Source of the DNA: Tretioscincus oriximinensis
Taxonomy: Eukaryota; Chordata; Lepidosauria; Squamata; Gymnophthalmidae
Reading direction: 5' to 3'
Assembly: GCA_022410635.1 (NCBI GenBank)
Contig: JAJVDF010000046.1
Coordinates: 3,102,995 to 3,166,994, forward strand
DNA length: 64,000 nt
Both the position numbers and the translations under genes were made by a program. Positions 44,121 to 55,800 of the stretch are shown in pieces; the first letter of the stretch is position 1; each line of letters starts with the position of its first letter. Below the pieces are notes generated by a model. It made no database searches and had not been told where the DNA came from. It saw only the letters and a program-made list of their open reading frames with translations.

Positions 44121-44387
44121 TTAAATCTCTCATCTTTTTATTGATTATATTCCTCAGACTTTGAATTAATAACCTCTCTCGACACACACACCCCGCCCGA
44201 TAAAGGTTTCCCGACTACNGGATACCTTAGGTGCAAAAGAAATGCACCTATGTAACATAGCCTCATGCACTGCATTTTCCATGGTGGACTCCGGTCCCAG
44301 CGCTGTTTATACAGCCAATTACTTAGTTTACCTGATATATAGAATATGAATATCTCTAATTAAAAAAAACCCTGTTGCAGTTCAGTT

Positions 44388-44470
44388 GTGAGCCACTGTG
44401 GAAGACAGAATGCTGGACTAGATGGGCCCCAGCCCAATTCAGCAGGGCTTCCCTTTTGTTTTTATGTTTC
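44388..44470 (+). mobile_element. CR1 3' end fragment
   Basis: acagaatgctggactagatg, ggccccagcccaattcagc and agggcttcccttttg form the last 80 bp of a CR1. Confidence 0.78.
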
Positions 44471-45454
44471 TGTGCATTATCAAGTGATCTCAATCTTTTA
44501 AACCAATATTGTCTGAACATAGGAACTCTAAAAGCCCTCCCTTGTTTCTTCCTCCCAGGAGTCATGTGTCTAGTTTCAGACTTGATAAATGTGAGGAACT
44601 AAGATGAAAAAACTATTTTGTTTATATAGAGAGGACATTATACTGGATTGCAATAATGTCCCTTGTCATTACCTTCATCATCTTCATAATTGAAGAATGT
44701 AGCAAGATATTTTGGATGGAAAACAAATAAGTAAAACAGAATGATTTGAACTTTCTTTCCTAGGGGAAACTTGGGAAAAGGATCATAAAAATATTTTAAT
44801 GTAAAATAGAGTAAAAAAACAAGGCATCTAGGGATATACAGTACTTCCATGAAGATTTAGGGAAATTATATAAGGATAATTATGAAACAGTTATTAGGAA
44901 TATTAAAAAGAACATCTAGAAATCTTTTTCATTATCTTGACTGAGAAGAATACTTTCAATTAAAAGTGGCATGCTTATAACATTCTCTGCTAACTACTTT
45001 ACTCAGAATTTACTCAAACTTAAGCACACCAAGAATTTCAAATTATAGTTACCAACAGTTGGTACAACGTAGTTATGTGGATACATAAAAGGAAGGGAGA
45101 GAGAGAAATACAAATATTTTAATGGTATTTGAAATGGTTCCATGATATAGGTTGTCCTATTCTTAAGAATAATTATCAACATACAGAATAACAACAAAGC
45201 ATTATAGCCCACCAATACAATAATGTATAACCAAGATCACTTTGCGCAAATATGAACTCCATTTGGTGGCTTAATATCTTCACTCCCAACATGTGAAAGG
45301 CAGTGGGACTACAGTAACAATATGGGGACCTAAGTACCACACATGTGGGGTCCTCATTCCCCTCACAAAACAATAAAATGACAGTTCCTTGCTTCTCATT
45401 ACTGAACTTGTAAGGTAAACATGTGCCAAAGAAATAACTAAATTTCATATATTT
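44471..45454. other. Unassigned AT-rich sequence
   Basis: No gene or repeat recognised. Confidence 0.35.
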
Positions 45455-45600
45455 CTTAAGATGATAAGAGGAGCCCTCCTGAATGGGGCCAGAGTCCATC
45501 TAGCCAGCACTCTGTCTCACACTGTGGCCCACCAATTGCACCTGGGCAGTCTCAATCATAGGAAGGCAAAATTCTTCTCGACTCCCTTGAAAAATCTGCA
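45455..45600 (-). mobile_element. CR1 3'-UTR fragment
   Basis: agatgataagaggagccctc, agtccatctagccagcactc and aattgcacctgggcagtctc in reverse CR1 order. Confidence 0.82.
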
Positions 45601-46278
45601 TAATTACGCAGTACTAAACTCAGGGCTTATATCATTTCCTGCTCAGAATTCAAGATCCATCACCTTAATTGAAATTCTGATTGCCATTTTCCATTGTTTA
45701 AATATAACTACAGTAATTATTATTGTTTTAAATCTGAAGCATGTGGGAAATGGTTCATGAAGATTTTACACAGGAAATCAATTATAATTGTGTGGGTTAG
45801 GTATTGCAAAACCCTCACATTCAAGGTAATAGAAGTCAATGGGGAAATAAGAGTTAGGGAGGACAAACTTTAGAATCAATTCCCCTAAAAGGTGAAAAGG
45901 ATCAATGAATAATAATTTCTCAACCCTAACTTTCTCATTGGAAGTCTAAGCACTGAGAAATGCCACTTTTTTTGCTGCTCCCATAGGAAGATCGTAAAAA
46001 TAAGCAACTTGATGGACATCTAAGTCTAAGGTTTCATTTACCTTCAGGCATCTCTGGAGTGAGAGAAGGCATTGGCAAAGTGACTAATAATTTTCTTTCC
46101 ACGTTATCTGATCCAAAGGTGGATTTTTTGGGTTAGATAATAGAATTATGTAAAATTCATTTCAGGTTCAGTATTTGTAACTGTTTGCTTCAAACTGACA
46201 TTCTGGTTCATTGAAGATCCAAAAATTCAATTGAACTGAACCAGTCTTGCATTCACAAACACAAAAAGCTTGAATGAA
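45601..46278. other. Unassigned sequence
   Basis: No gene. 46150-46260 has ttcaaactga/aattcaattgaact words similar to 14890-15055. Confidence 0.35.
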
Positions 46279-46583
46279 AGTAAGAACATTAGAAAAGCCG
46301 TGTTGAATCAGGCCATGACTCATCTAGTCTAGCTTTCTGTCTCACACAGTGTCCCACCTATTGTACCTGGGCAGTCTCAAGCAGAAGAAGGCAAAACCGC
46401 ACCTGTTCTTGACTCCCTGCAAATGATATGTCAGGAATACTGCCTGTTACTCCATCCCAAAGGCAGTATGAAGAGATCCATCCTAGCAACTATCTATACC
46501 CTTGGTGTCCATTAATTTGTATTATTATCTTAAAGCTATCCAGGCTGTTAGCTACCACCTCTTCTAAAGTAAAACCCATAGAA
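46279..46583 (-). mobile_element. CR1 3' UTR and end of ORF2
   Basis: gtaagaacattagaaaagcc, gtctagctttctgtctcaca, ttgactccctgcaaatgata, tactgcctgttactccatcc and taaagctatccaggctgtta follow the CR1 3' region in reverse. Confidence 0.87.
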
Positions 46584-46585
46584 TT

Positions 46586-46650
46586 ATTTATTTACATTTA
46601 TACCCCGTCCCATACCCGAAGGACTCGGGGCAGCAATTACCCTCTAGGTA
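46586..46650 (-). mobile_element. LINE/SINE 3'-tail fragment, reversed
   Basis: ttatttatttacatttatac, cccgtcccatacccgaagga and ctcggggcagc are the reverse of a squamate retroposon tail. Confidence 0.6.
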
Positions 46651-46864
46651 AAACAAAAATCCCACTTTCCTTTGATCCACCTGGTTCTAGTGTTGTGTTC
46701 ACTGTGTTTATATCATGAAGAGAACTTTTTGTTTCACTGGGGGAAATGATGGGATGGGATTTGTAATTTTGGATACATTTGAAACCAGATGGGAACACCT
46801 GATTGGTCAGTTAAATAATGGCAAACAAAACTCACAATCCCTACAAGAAAATCCTGAAAGAAAA

Positions 46865-46922
46865 TATACTGCTCAAAAGAATTAAGGGAAAACTTTAACA
46901 TAACAGTTGTTTGAGCAGTACA
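46865..46922. mobile_element. Tc1/mariner-type miniature element, decayed
   Basis: tatactgctcaaaagaatta and ttgtttgagcagta are the termini of the family at 19416, here with most of the right arm deleted. Confidence 0.75.
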
Positions 46923-48180
46923 GTTTATCACTTGGTTGATATGTGGTAGATGGACCTCTTGTGTTGCTTCCTACCTGTTCTCTCTTCAGTATCTAGAGGT
47001 TTTTTTGTTCAGAGGCAATGGGGAATTTCCAACTTACAAATATACAATGCAAGATTGTATGCTTTGTGGAATGCACAGACCATAAACACATAAATCACCA
47101 TTACCAAGCCCCTATCCATTTTACTTGATCACAAATAAAATCTGTTTTTAAAACTGTAAGAATTTTGTAGGGGATCAGTCTATATAGAAGACTCCAGATA
47201 GCCGTGTAAGAAGAGTATTCAAAGCCGTAAGTGTGCCACAGGTGAATATTTTGTACTTAATATGATCACAGGCACTGAAGTGTTTGCTACGCACTGGAAA
47301 TTAAGTACAATCCCACTCTCAGAGGAGAAAGGAAGATTGATTGGAAAGAATAAGAGCTGTAAGAGCTACTTGAGAAAGGGAAATTATAGGAAGGTAAAAT
47401 GCATTTAAGAATGATTGGGGAAATTTATAACATACTGGCAGTCTTGTAAGTAAGCAAATGAGACTCAGCAGCAACCCCTTCCCTCCTACAGCAATCATCT
47501 GTCATTCTACATTGTACGAGTAGGACATTTCATTCCTTCAGCACCTGATGAACCAAACATAAGGATCATAGAGAAATACCATCCATTCACCATGCAGGAA
47601 GGAAATCACTATTGGCTAGGATTACTGAGGCAATGTGCAACATATTTCGAAGGGGGAGATACAGCTAGCCAAAGAGAGGTCATTTCTGTAACCAGCTTAA
47701 AAATTCTTAAGAGATACTTCGTTCTCTCCGAAAGCAGACCATGGTATACACACGTCAGCAATCCCACAATTCAGTTCACAGCAGCAATATAGTTGCTGTG
47801 CCGGAAATCAAGAAAGCAGGGCTACTTCCAAGCTGGGAAATCTTACTCTGAAGTAAATATGTGTAGTCCTTATTTAGGAAAGAATCCAGGGGCTTGCTAC
47901 TAACACTCTAATGAAAATCAGCTGAAGTTCCACAAAAGCTACAGCAATCCCCAGAAGCATATCCTGTACACTGTAGGCAAGACCACGAGGCTTAGGTTTG
48001 GCATACCTAACTATAAAGAGCATAGTCCAGAATACAGTGCAGTTTTTCTACATTGCAGAAGTAAGCATCACTAGTAGAAGTGAAGCATCCCAAAAGGGCC
48101 TTAACTGGAAAATTTAAAGGCTGGGAACTTCTATTCCTATCCTTAGTGGTTTTTCCTAGAAAGCTTAAATGGCATACTTT
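46923..48180. other. Unassigned sequence
   Basis: No gene or repeat recognised. Confidence 0.35.
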
Positions 48181-48300
48181 TAGGCTGACCAGATGACCCC
48201 TTTTGGAGAGGGTAGAAACCCAGTTTTGGAGTGCCTCACAGTTTTTGCTGAGGAATTAGGGTTTTCACCCCCCCAAAAAAGGGGTCATCTGGTCAGCCTA
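48181..48300. mobile_element. Foldback hAT-like MITE (TAGGCTGACC family), copy 3
   Basis: Termini taggctgaccagatgacccc and ggggtcatctggtcagccta are perfect. It is the shortest copy, 120 bp, with most of the centre and right arm deleted. The flanks catacttt and tctagatc do not match, so the TSD has decayed or the copy is rearranged. Confidence 0.8.
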
Positions 48301-49078
48301 TCTAGATCACAAAATATTAACCATGACTTCTTTGCTTGCTTTTTTACAAAATGCAATTATTTAAAGCAATTCCAGGCTTTCTATGTTCACATTCTTCACT
48401 TTTGAATGCAAACTTGAGACTACTATCCTTTTTCCTGGTGAGATAGGGCATTTTGTTCATATGAAGTTGGAGATTCTCCTCTTAATCCTTTTCCTGCAGA
48501 AGATGCATAATGATATACTGCACATAGTGCTTTTAGTAGACCTCTTCAAGACAACATGAGAATTTCAATTTTGGTGCCAAGACTGACTGTGCTGGAAAAA
48601 AAGCTTACCTGAAGCACTGAATAATGTACTTTGTGCATTTCAGTTGGTCGTTCTTTCTGTGCTGGAATCCAAAAGCACAGCAAAGATCTTTGAAAATACA
48701 GCAGTAAGCCCGTGGGCTATTGAAGGATTTAGAAGGCCTTAAGCTTATTGAACTTTGTTCTGATTGAGACCTGAGAAGCACACTATATGACCCAAATAAG
48801 CAGAAATATCCATTCCACCCCATTTTTGAAAAACAAATGTGTTTTCCACTTCATAGCATTTTGGGTATAAAATAATAGTGGACAAAATACTTTGAAAGGC
48901 AGATCAATATGTCAATCAGTTAATGTTACTAATTTAAAAATGGACTAGATCCCTTTCTGCATTTTCCTTTTATCAGAAACAAGAACCTTCACAGTAAGCT
49001 TCTTAGCCTCATAGATTCACATGTTAATACAGATCTGTAAGATCATGCCTCCACAGGCACACTCTGCTTGCATTAGAC
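48301..49078. other. Unassigned sequence
   Basis: No gene or repeat recognised. Confidence 0.35.
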
Positions 49079-49334
49079 CAGGGGTCCTCAAACTACTGCC
49101 ACATGCAGCACGCCAAGGACATTTATCTGGCCCGCAAGATGTTGTTGTCATCGCTGTCTGTCCTGATTAGCAGCCAACTAGTCCCTGGCTCACAGTAACA
49201 CACCCCTTGCGTTTTCAATAGCACATGCGCACAGTGCGCACTTCATGACACTAAGCAGCCCCAAAACTAGGAATTTGCTCATAGTTTGTTTTTTTTAACT
49301 TTAGTCCAGCCCTCCAAAAGTTTGAGTATACCTG
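49079..49334. mobile_element. Non-autonomous hAT element (CAGGGGTCCTCAAAC termini)
   Basis: Left end caggggtcctcaaactac and right end aagtttgagtatacctg are inverted termini of a common vertebrate hAT group. TSDs cattagac (49071-49078) and tgttagac (49335-49342) match at 6 of 8. The interior has tctggcccgcaagatg and cacatgcgcacagtgcgca. Confidence 0.82.
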
Positions 49335-49342
49335 TGTTAGAC

Positions 49343-52300
49343 ATTGCATACTCCTGATTAGGAAGCCTTGATCATCATCACAGCAGTCACATTTAAGCAT
49401 GACTTCTGGCAAACAAGAAGGCCCCAATTGAAAAAAAAGTTGCATGCAATGAAAACCATGCATCTGTGTCCAGAACAACCAGGGGACAATTCTAGGAGCA
49501 GGCCAAAGTGCACCCTGAAATGCAACCCCACAACGTTCCAAAGCTGGAAATTTATTTGGTTCCTGGTGCTTAAAAGTCTTGATGTCCTACCTCAAAGCAC
49601 TTCAAGACCACAGCATGGGCTGGACTGGACTAGCACTGTCACATGGACAATGCTTATCTTTGCCCACAGCTTTTTGTGATCAGAATAATAGGGCCCAGTT
49701 ATTCCAGACCAATCCTGACCACTAGCCTTTCAGTGCAGAAATAGTCTAAAACTACTAAATAAACAAGATAATCTGTTTTTTCTAATTACTGTTTTTATTC
49801 CACATGTTGACATTTTTTTTTTCACTAAAACATTAGTACCAAAAATAATGCACGTCAGTTGCCTTTGTTGACAAAATAGCAGGCATTCCTACATCTAGAT
49901 GCCCCTCAGTCAAAACATTTGCAGAAAGGAGGCCACCCTGGAGCTGTCCTGGAAGTTGACTTACTAGTAAGGCTGAAGGATTCTGCAAGCTGCTACAAAT
50001 GTGCCAGAACTAAAACCACATGTTCAATTGTGACCTGGCCATTAGTCTGGTTAGATGGTAAATCAGTGCATTGACTTTGAAACCAAGTAAGAAAACCAGG
50101 TAAGAGCCTAGATTTTATTCCTAAACATATGATGCAAATCACCGAAAAGGACCCCAGTATTCATATTCTGGGTCCATTCAAGTTGATTAGTCCAACGTTC
50201 ACATACTAGCTGTTAGATTGAGCTACACTCTTGCTGCCTTTGACAGATAATTTTTCCTGGTCCACAGAATGATCACGAGTGGATTCCATCCCCCTGAGCA
50301 GATGGGCTCCGCGGACACATATTTCTTAGGGACACATCACAACCTCCACTGCCATGCTAGAGTTGGTCACATTGGCCCTAGTGTCTCCCAAGGTGATTTT
50401 AATGTCTTAATGAGGCTTCAAAGGCATTGAGAGATATAACAAGCCTTTCCCCAGATGATTTGGCAGTTCTGATGCAATGTGCCATTCTGAGCCATGAGGG
50501 AAGGCGTTCAGGCAAGTACTTGTGAGGTATCAGCTGTCTGTCCCTGAGGTATACCAGTGAAGGTATGGGATTGCCCTGATCACTGCATTACTGCACACCC
50601 ACAGCAGTAGCCCCATGATCATAGCCACAGTAACTGAAGATCAAAAATAGAAAAGAGTCAAAAGGCACAGGCAACTGAGGAAGAAATGAATGAAGCAATC
50701 AGAAAGAGAAGCAGTAACTATCAAACAGCTACATTCCCAAGGAGAGGCAGTACATGATTGCTATCCAAATTGTTCACAGAGGGATCACCCTTGTGTGGAA
50801 AAGGCTGGGTTGGTGAGATTAATTTATTTGTCTTTGCCACTGATAATGTGGCCTGAAATGTGATCTCTGTTCTGGTTTCTTTTTTTCCAAATGTTCTCTT
50901 TCCTCCTACGTTTTCTTGAGCTACAGCACAGGCCCAAGAGCAGTTCATTAACTCTTCAGATTCTGTGTATGTGTGTTTTTCCTGGGAAATAAATATTTCA
51001 AATCTCTTTTTAATGCTATCCTCCAGACCACTTAAGCAAGAAGCATTTCATTTTATACTCTAACTAAAGGCTCAATCAGAGTTTTATAGAATTTGGATGG
51101 TGCAGTATCTCACATTTTTCATGTGAAAGAATATCATTCCTTTTTATCAGCATGTCTGCAGTTGAAGTACAACCTCCTTCTTAGAGGATCTAATGCACAC
51201 AAATTGCCAGTGCAGTGATTTCTGTATTAATGCCTCACTATTATATCTATTATCTCCATCTGCAAATGATTCCTGGGTCCCATTTGCACGTTTATTTCCT
51301 TTTAAACAAGCTTCTAGCAAAGCTACAAAGGTCTCACCCTTGACTATCAGCAGTAATAACAGTCTTTCTCTTCTGCTACTTACATAATGAATGGGCTTTC
51401 TACCCAGTTGTGGGTGAGATATATCACATATTTAGTAATTCAGTTCCATTGTTCTATTTTTGTACTTCAAGATCAGCCCACATGCACACATATACACACC
51501 ATCCTGCCTTTCCACTGAATTAAATCAGTTCATATTTCCTAGCATTCGTAACTGACTCGAATACGTGAAGGACACTTAAGCCTGGATACTCATCAGCCTT
51601 TGGAGTGGACAAGTCAACATCTCCAAGTGTATGTGAAATATTCACTCTAGGTGGACACTGGCATCTAACCTGTTCTGAACAGACACAAGTGGTCATTTTA
51701 TTTATGTTAGCATTTGGAGAAAAATCCTTCTGTGTGCCATAGAGGTTGCATTCAGACCCTGGATTTAATATGATTGGAAACCATTTTCTTAGCATAGCGT
51801 CCTGACATTTAAAATCTCTTTGTTTTTTCCACAGACTTTATTCCCATTTCCCCTACAATAGGACTAAATGAGATTAAATGTGACTAAAATGAAACTGGGT
51901 TGTGTCAAGTCTGAGGACGTTTGGGAGTTTTACCCCATTTTATTTTTTCAAAGTATGAATGTGGAATTGGACTTTGGGAGACAAAACCAGACTATTTTGA
52001 GTGGATCGAAACAAGATGGTTGTATTGTCAGAGAGAGAAGGCTTTGTTGCTGCAGGAATCACAAGAATAGCCATCTGGGATCCACAGGGCCATTGATCCA
52101 GGCGCAAGATTGGTAGGGGGAGCTGAGCCCCCCTTCCCACCTTTATCATCAAGTATAATTTTAAATTCAACATTTTGGCCTAGAAGGCACCAAGAGCAAG
52201 AAATCTTGCTGCTTCCAGCATCTTAAGGCCAAAATCAAGACTTTAGAAACACACCAGAATCATGTCAGGTGGAGATCAGAGTGGGCTATTGGAAAGCCCA

Positions 52301-53009
52301 GTTACTTCAACTGAAGCCATAACATTTCTGCTAGGATTTCCTGATGCTTGGTTTTAATCCATTGTGCCCTTCATGTGCTTCAGGTTTCCAATGTCATAAA
52401 AACCAAAGCAGCTCTAGGTCTTCAGTGAAGCCCCACCGTGCTTCGGGTAGTGAGGAAAATGACTATTGGAGAAGGAAAAAGGTCTCTCGTCTTTTTGCGT
52501 GATGGCAACCTAAGATATCAAAAATAAAATATTGAAACTACAGTATAAATCTGTAGATGGACAAATTGCCTGGTCAGAAGCTAACAGAGAATCTTTCATT
52601 TCTTAAAAAAAATTGGAAACACAAACATAGCCAAAGCATTCAAACATGTGCTGCAACAAAGACTTACAAGAATAGGATTCTCTCGAATCTAGGATAACTG
52701 TGTGAGGAGGTGACATGTAAATGGACTGATAATAGAATTTATCTATAATGAGAGACAATTGGCTACCACAGAGACTGTTTTTCTTCAATCACTTGGGTCT
52801 CAGCAGTGATTTAAAGAATGCTGCTGATTTCATTCTTGTTTCTGTTTATTCTCTCTTCCACTCAGTAAAGGAGCAAATCCGTAGCTAGCAATGGTAACCA
52901 CCAGAGGAAAAAAGAGAAGTAAATTAAGGAAATATTATACAGTTATGAGATGTCCCAGATAAGGTTCAGAAACCTGAGTTTGGGGCTCTTTCCAGCAGTC
53001 TTAGAAAAT
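49343..53009. other. Unassigned sequence with no gene
   Basis: About 3.7 kb in which I recognise no coding exon and no repeat. Short frames here lack motifs. Confidence 0.35.
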
Positions 53010-53240
53010 TCCCACATGGAACTGTCAATCTACATGGAACAGATGAACTGGCTAAACTGGGAAGTAAATTTTGAGCATGCTCATTATACAATGCTGCCTG
53101 AGTAAAATTGCCTTGTCCTGGAGCCTTCTCATGAGATTTTGCCTTATTGCATTGCCAAGAGGCATATGAAGGCTTGAGAAGCAGAGGACAGGCCATTTTG
53201 CAAAGATGTCAGGAAAAAACAGCAATCAGGAAATTACATT
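53010..53240 (-). repeat. Unclassified interspersed repeat C, copy 3
   Basis: On the - strand: gagcatgctcaaaatttact, tctgttccatgtagattgac, matching the core of copies 1 and 2. More diverged than they are. Confidence 0.5.
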
Positions 53241-53868
53241 TCCTCACACCTTTATTACATTGCAAAGCATGGCAAAAACACCATGTTCACATTTGGCGGG
53301 AAAATCATGATGTGGAAACATCGTGGTAAGAACCAGGTAGAAAGCATCGCGTGGGAGGGCAATGACTCTGCTTTTGACTCGGAAGCAGAAAGTGCAAATG
53401 ACGCATACTAGATCATTGTTCATTGTTTGAGTGTACCTAGTGCACCCTGACCAATGCAATTGCACACAAAAGAGAGCTATGCACATAACATTTGCAACAT
53501 TTTTCACTCAGTCTCAGCAGGAGAAAGAAGTGTGCCAGGCATGTTCAGGCACACTGAAGTTTTGGGGATGCATCATTTTAATTTCATGCAGGAATGTTTC
53601 CATGGATTACAAACATTTTAAATTTAGTCCACACAAGCCTATTTTAGGAATGAAGCAATTAGGAGTGGAAAAGGTCATTTCCACTAACCCCCAGTCCAAG
53701 TGAGAATACATTTCTGAAAACGGGGAGAAGGTAGCTGTTATGATTGTAATGCTCTTCTTAGCTGCTTTCTTCCACTAAAGGGTCCTATAACCTACATTCA
53801 TTGATGTTCATTTTGAAGTAGGGAATATTACCCTTTAGTGGTGTACTGGATCAAATCACCTAAGAAGT
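53241..53868. other. Unassigned sequence
   Basis: No gene. A short palindromic pair ccctttagtgg / ccactaaaggg lies at 53773-53842. Confidence 0.35.
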
Positions 53869-54240
53869 CTTTTTTTCTTTTTTCTTTTTTTGAAATTAAC
53901 AAAATTATAACAGTAAAAGTTAAACAGATAACGTAATACAAGAAAATATTATGAATACAGTATTCTTTCATACAAGATATTAAATGTCATCTTCTAGTAC
54001 AAACAAATCCGCCCCCCGCCCCCCGCCGAGAGAAATATTTTTAATCAAATAAGTTTCTATCGCCTGAATGTCAGTCTAATAGCTGCAGTTAGTTCAGGGC
54101 CTCCCCATCAAGTCGACTGACAATGTACCAAAAGTTTACTCCAATCTTTGATCCATTTCTTTTTAGTTTTTGTGTATATATCATATTGTTCTGAAACAAA
54201 GTCTTGAAGATTCCAATCAAAAAGTTAAACCAGCTAGATC
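53869..54240 (-). mobile_element. 5'-truncated L1 LINE, 3' end
   Basis: On the - strand, WFNFLIGIFKTLF and KRNGSKIGVNFWYIVSRLDGEALN match the last ORF2 segment of the L1 at 40110-40260, followed by a 3' UTR with a (ccccgcc)n tract at 54009-54027 and a T-rich/A-tail end near 53870. No TSD was identified. Confidence 0.8.
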
Positions 54241-55599
54241 CCTGCATTCCAGCTGGGATGCACACAGAGATATGCATAGTCCATCAATCTCTGGGATCCT
54301 GCCAATTACCTGTGAAAGAGAGAGAAATGGTTGAGTTTTTTAAAAAGAATTATCTAAGGTAAAGAAACAGAATTGCTATCACGATGTTACAGGTAGTCAG
54401 TCTATATTTTCAGCATTAGCTGAAGATTCTCGTCCAGCAGCGCAAATACAATTCCTTAATGAGTATGGATGAATGGTAGCTAATAGCTGCAACATAACCA
54501 TCTGCCTGGCTTTGGACTGGTGAGGTATAGCTGGGAAATTGGATCGTAGCCAGTGAAAGGAGCAGATGCCTTGAATTCCACAAGTGCCTGAGAGAAGCAA
54601 CTTGGGCTGTGTAGGCAATGTGTGGGTATGTGCTAATCCGTATTGTTTGCTTTGTAGCAAAGGGATGCTGCTTGATGGAAAAGTCCATTAGAGAACAACA
54701 GGAGAATTTGCACAGGGAATATTTTTTCCCTGCAGCACAATTGCAAAGTTTTAGTATACTGTATATTATCTTTATCAACTAAATGTGCTTGTTCTCAACT
54801 AAAAACAGCAGGAGGGGAAAAGGTCAACTTTATTGTTATAAAATTATACTTTTGGGCTCTCAAAATAACGAGGAGGATAAGAGGAGCCTAAGTCATTATA
54901 GACATGGCTTAAAATTATTCAGTTGCACCACTGGTACCCAGATTTCTACACAGAATCATTTTGAGAAAGAAAAAAAAGTTCAATACAATTCACTATTCCT
55001 GAAATTGATCTTGATTATTATCTCTATCTGCAAAACATATTGCTAGAGGCATTCACAATACAAGGTGTGCAAGATGGCAGAACCGTTTACTCGGAAATGT
55101 AGAAGATTACATCAGTCAACGTTCACATTTCCTTTTTCACATGTTTGGTCTTCTCTGACATGCAGGAAGCAACTTAAGAAAGCAAATCATCTCTTGAATG
55201 CAGCCGTTCGGCAGCGCTCACGANATTGTTCAGTTCATTTGCTCAGTTGTTTACAAGAGTTTGTTCAGATTTAGCAACTACCCTTAAGCGTATGAATAGT
55301 GCGGTGCGATCAATGACTTCTCTCATGTCTCAAGCTGTTCCTGTTTGTAGGTACATTGCTCAGCTGCAGTTTTATAACCACTATCATTAGTGAATAAGAA
55401 TCTTAGTTTGCATTAGGCTATCAAGCAAGCTGTAAAAGCTCTTCACAGGCNGTAGTCCTAAAAAGAAAAAAAGCTCAAACTGTATACTTTTAAAAAAGAA
55501 TGCTCAGACTGGCATTACCTCAATTATTATGGACTAACAATAGAACTCCTTAAGGCCAAATTGTAAGGCTCAGGAATAGTCNAAAGAATGAGCAGAAAT
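54241..55599. other. Unassigned sequence
   Basis: No gene or repeat recognised. Ambiguous bases at 55224, 55451 and 55582. Confidence 0.35.
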
Positions 55600-55800
55600 T
55601 GCCTCATTTTGCCCCAATCTATCTCAAATCATACTTAAACTTACCATAAACTTCCTTGCGTTCAGGCAGTGATCATTCATTCCTTACCCTAGGAACATCC
55701 CTGCAGAAAATACCAAGGCTGTATTCTGCAAGTCTTTCTGTGTTCTACATGTCATGTAACATGGATTCAGCCAATTGTGATGAAGAGAAGTAGACAGATA
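55600..55800 (+). repeat. Unclassified interspersed repeat B
   Basis: atctcaaatcatacttaaac, gaacatccctgcagaaaata, aaggctgtattctgcaagtc and catgtcatgtaacatggatt in the same order as 28240-28480. Confidence 0.6.

Larger units (their letters stand above)
40105..44360 (-). mobile_element. L1 LINE, nearly full ORF2, dead
   Basis: Read from right to left: inter-ORF region (44121-44360), ORF2 start with the endonuclease (43692-44120), reverse transcriptase (about 43070 to 41780), the region after it (41361-41693) and the C-terminal Cys/His domain (40465-40800), ending near 40110. ORF1 is missing, so it is 5' truncated. Frames are broken many times. A short retroposon splits the reverse transcriptase at 42212-42381. 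I did not identify a TSD. Confidence 0.88.
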
